In this document: positions 62,026 to 64,000 of the stretch, piece after piece
How positions within the stretch are numbered: position 1 is the stretch's first letter
Layout of the letters: every line of letters begins with the position of its first letter
Assembly: GCF_900109645.1 (NCBI RefSeq)
Contig: NZ_FOBG01000001.1
Location: forward strand, 62,001-126,000
Reading direction: 5' to 3'
DNA from: Duganella sp. CF402
GTDB taxonomy: Bacteria > Pseudomonadota > Gammaproteobacteria > Burkholderiales > Burkholderiaceae_D
Length of the DNA stretch: 64,000 nt
The notes under the pieces: generated by a model
What the model saw: the letters and a program-made list of their open reading frames with translations, nothing else
Database searches by the model: none
Told to the model about the DNA's origin: nothing
Translations under genes and position numbers: made by a program

Positions 62026-64000
62026 ATGCTCGCGCAACCCGTCTCCGACTTCCTGGGCAACAGCGCGGCTCTCTGCGACGCGGTGTTGCGCCTGCGCGGC
62101 AACGCCCTCAGCGAAGAACTGGGACGCATCGTGCGCGCGGTGATGAACAGTCCGCTGGGCGAGTACGTGCCGGCCGATTCGTTCTCGGTGCTGTTGCCGC
62201 CGCCGACAGAGCCAGTGCAGGCGGCCAACGACGACGCGGTGCCGACCCTGAGCCAGGACATCCGTTTCGACAACCACTACTTCGGCCGCTTCATCGTCTC
62301 CGGCCGCGCACAGTACAGCGATCTCGATCGCCAGCACCTGGCCAGCCTGGCCAGCCTGGCGGCCAGCGTGCTGCAAGTGCATTCGGTGGCGCAGCGCACC
62401 ACCCACGCCTACGTGCAGGTCGAGGCCAAGCTGCAGCATCAGGCGCAGATCCTGGACCAGATCCACGAATCGGTGCTGACGATGGACATGAACGGCTTCA
62501 TCATCAGCTGGAACAAAGGCGCGGAGCGTCTGTTCGGTTACACCGCCGTGGAAGCGGTGGGCCGTAACATCCTGTTCCTCTACGATGACGAAGATATCGG
62601 CTTCCACGACGACTTCCTGGAGCAGGGCGGGCGCCTGATGGAAGTGCGGCGCAAAAAGAAAAGCGGCGAAGTGTTCTGGGCCAGCCTGTCGCTGTCGCCG
62701 CTGTGCGACATCAACGACCGCTCGATCGGCCTGATCGCCTACCTGACCGACATCACCGAACGCAAGATGGCGGAGGAACGCATCCACCACCTGGCCTACT
62801 ACGACGCGCTGACCAACCTGCCGAACCGCACCCTGCTGACCAAGCTGGTGGACCAGGCCCTGACGGTCGCGCAGCGCAACAAGGCGCACGGCTGCGTGCT
62901 GTTCATCGACCTGAACCGCTTCAAGCTGATCAACGACACGCTGGGCCGCAAGATCGGCGACGAACTGCTGGTGGAAGTGGCGCGCCGCTTCCGCACCGTG
63001 CTGCGCGACCAGGACCTGGTGGCGCGCCTGGGCGGCGACGAATTCGCGGTTGGCCTGTTCGACATCGGCCAGCACTTCGAGGCCAGCATGGTGGCGCAAA
63101 AGCTGCTCGCCACGCTGAACGAAGCCATCCTCATCGACGGCCACGACTTGCGCGTGGGCGGCAGCATCGGCATCAGCGTCTATCCGCAGGATGGCAATGA
63201 TGCGGAGACCTTGCTGCGCCTGGCCGATATCGCCATGTACCGCGCCAAGCAAGAGGGCAGTGCGGATGGCGACCACGTGGCCTTCTACAGCCAGGACATG
63301 AATCAGGGCATGCAGGAGCGCATGCGCATCGAGACCGGCTTGCGCAACGCGCTCGGCAACGGTGAACTGCTGCTGCACTACCAGCCCAAGTACGCCATCG
63401 AGGATGGCAAAATCATCGGCGCCGAAGCGCTGGTGCGCTGGCGTCATCCGGAGCGCGGACTGGTGCCGCCGTCGGAATTCATCCCGCTGGCCGAGGCCAC
63501 CGGTTTGGTGGTGCAGGTGGGCGAGTGGGTACTGGAGACCGCGTGCGCGCAGGCGCAGGTCTGGAAAGATGCGGGACTGCCGCCGATCCGGCTGGCCGTC
63601 AACGTGTCGGCGCGCGAATTCACGGCGGCGCTGCCGGGGCGTGTCGCCGATACCTTGAAGCGCTACGGCCTGGAGCCGTCGTGGCTGGAACTGGAAATCA
63701 CCGAGAGCACGCTGATGCACAACATCGACCGCGTGATCGGCATCATGGACCGGATTACCGCGCTCGGCGTGACCTTGTCGCTGGATGACTTCGGCACCGG
63801 GTATTCGTCGCTGTCGTACCTGAAGCGCTTCCCGATCGATACGCTGAAGATTGACCGTTCCTTTACCATCGGGATTCCGGGCGACACCAACGACTGCGCG
63901 ATTGCCAACACCATCATCAGCATCGCCCAGCAGCTGAAGCACAAAGTGATAGCGGAAGGCGTGGAGACGGTGGAGCAGCTAGCCTTCCTGAAAAATTCCG
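62026..64000 (+). CDS. GAF-PAS-GGDEF-EAL protein (right end cut)
   Basis: 658 full codons seen; the gene runs off the window. N-terminal GAF-like region (about 1-135), then PAS (QILDQIHESVLTMDMNGFII, WNKGAERLFGYTAVEAVGRN), GGDEF (LGGDEFAVGLFD) and EAL (IIGAEALVRWRHPERGLVPP, ITESTLMHN, LSLDDFGTGYSSLSYLKRFP, AEGVETVEQL). Both active-site motifs are intact. Probably an operon with the EAL-HDOD gene. Confidence 0.95.
   Translation, partial: MLAQPVSDFLGNSAALCDAVLRLRGNALSEELGRIVRAVMNSPLGEYVPADSFSVLLPPPTEPVQAANDDAVPTLSQDIRFDNHYFGRFIVSGRAQYSDLDRQHLASLASLAASVLQVHSVAQRTTHAYVQVEAKLQHQAQILDQIHESVLTMDMNGFIISWNKGAERLFGYTAVEAVGRNILFLYDDEDIGFHDDFLEQGGRLMEVRRKKKSGEVFWASLSLSPLCDINDRSIGLIAYLTDITERKMAEERIHHLAYYDALTNLPNRTLLTKLVDQALTVAQRNKAHGCVLFIDLNRFKLINDTLGRKIGDELLVEVARRFRTVLRDQDLVARLGGDEFAVGLFDIGQHFEASMVAQKLLATLNEAILIDGHDLRVGGSIGISVYPQDGNDAETLLRLADIAMYRAKQEGSADGDHVAFYSQDMNQGMQERMRIETGLRNALGNGELLLHYQPKYAIEDGKIIGAEALVRWRHPERGLVPPSEFIPLAEATGLVVQVGEWVLETACAQAQVWKDAGLPPIRLAVNVSAREFTAALPGRVADTLKRYGLEPSWLELEITESTLMHNIDRVIGIMDRITALGVTLSLDDFGTGYSSLSYLKRFPIDTLKIDRSFTIGIPGDTNDCAIANTIISIAQQLKHKVIAEGVETVEQLAFLKNS

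Noticed and set aside
60892..63942. 1016-codon open frame on the minus strand, and similar ones at 776-2626, 7541-8434 and 42467-44482
   Set aside because: These lie opposite genes with clear domains. Their translations are low-complexity (His/Gln/Arg/Gly-rich) and arise from codon bias in high-GC DNA.
9000..64000. Prophage, insertion sequence or CRISPR array
   Set aside because: No transposase, integrase, phage structural gene or regularly spaced repeat array was found; the only mobile traces are the tRNA fragment and the two small inverted-repeat elements.

Overview
The window looks like chromosome of a high-GC betaproteobacterium of the family Oxalobacteraceae (Massilia/Duganella/Rugamonas-like). 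The signs are two PEP-CTERM proteins, two large TonB-dependent receptors, a PilV-PilW-PilX-PilY1-PilE-FimT minor pilin operon, many c-di-GMP and chemotaxis proteins, a RibBX-type riboflavin operon and a small 4.5S SRP RNA beside dnaX. Genus assignment is inference from gene content, not a measured similarity.

Layout. 0-5 kb: the start of a HlyD-type efflux adaptor read leftward from a near-consensus sigma-54 promoter, an outer-membrane transporter-like protein, and two chemoreceptors facing each other. 5-9 kb: a DUF418 membrane protein, YigZ, a Suv3-like RNA helicase and a tRNA-Lys. 9-17.4 kb: a membrane acyltransferase, two convergent TonB receptors, a PEP-CTERM protein and a solute-binding protein. 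17.4-19.1 kb: a small accessory island next to two tandem tRNA-Lys genes. It holds an unknown 173-aa protein, a 231-aa protein with a C-terminal glycine zipper that resembles a pore-forming toxin, a ribbon-helix-helix protein, and a broken 3' half of tRNA-Lys that looks like an attachment site. 19.4-24.6 kb: the complete tol-pal operon (ybgC-tolQRAB-pal-cpoB). 24.7-27.7 kb: an SDR oxidoreductase, then glyA behind a ZTP riboswitch, and nrdR. 27.7-32.7 kb: minor pilins with a short PilY1. 32.8-36.8 kb: ribD-ribE-ribBX-ribH-nusB. 37-41.3 kb: a proline-rich membrane protein, a lytic transglycosylase, ubiD, 4.5S RNA and a periplasmic protein. 41.4-46 kb: dnaX-ybaB-recR and a CoA-transferase. 46-51 kb: a BarA-like hybrid kinase and a REC-PAS-GGDEF-EAL protein. 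51-56 kb: a glycosyltransferase, a PEP-CTERM protein, and a tightly coupled ThiF-like E1 / nitroreductase / hexapeptide-acyltransferase operon of unknown function. 56-60.6 kb: cstA-ybdD, divergent from a NarL-type two-component system with palindromes between them. 60.8-64 kb: a degenerate EAL-HDOD protein and a GGDEF-EAL protein cut by the window edge.

Most of the window is ordinary core genome. The two places most likely to hold something undescribed are the tRNA-Lys island (a putative pore-forming effector and partner) and the ThiF-nitroreductase-acyltransferase operon. The regulatory findings with the best support are the ZTP riboswitch of glyA and the sigma-54 promoter with upstream enhancer palindrome at the left edge.
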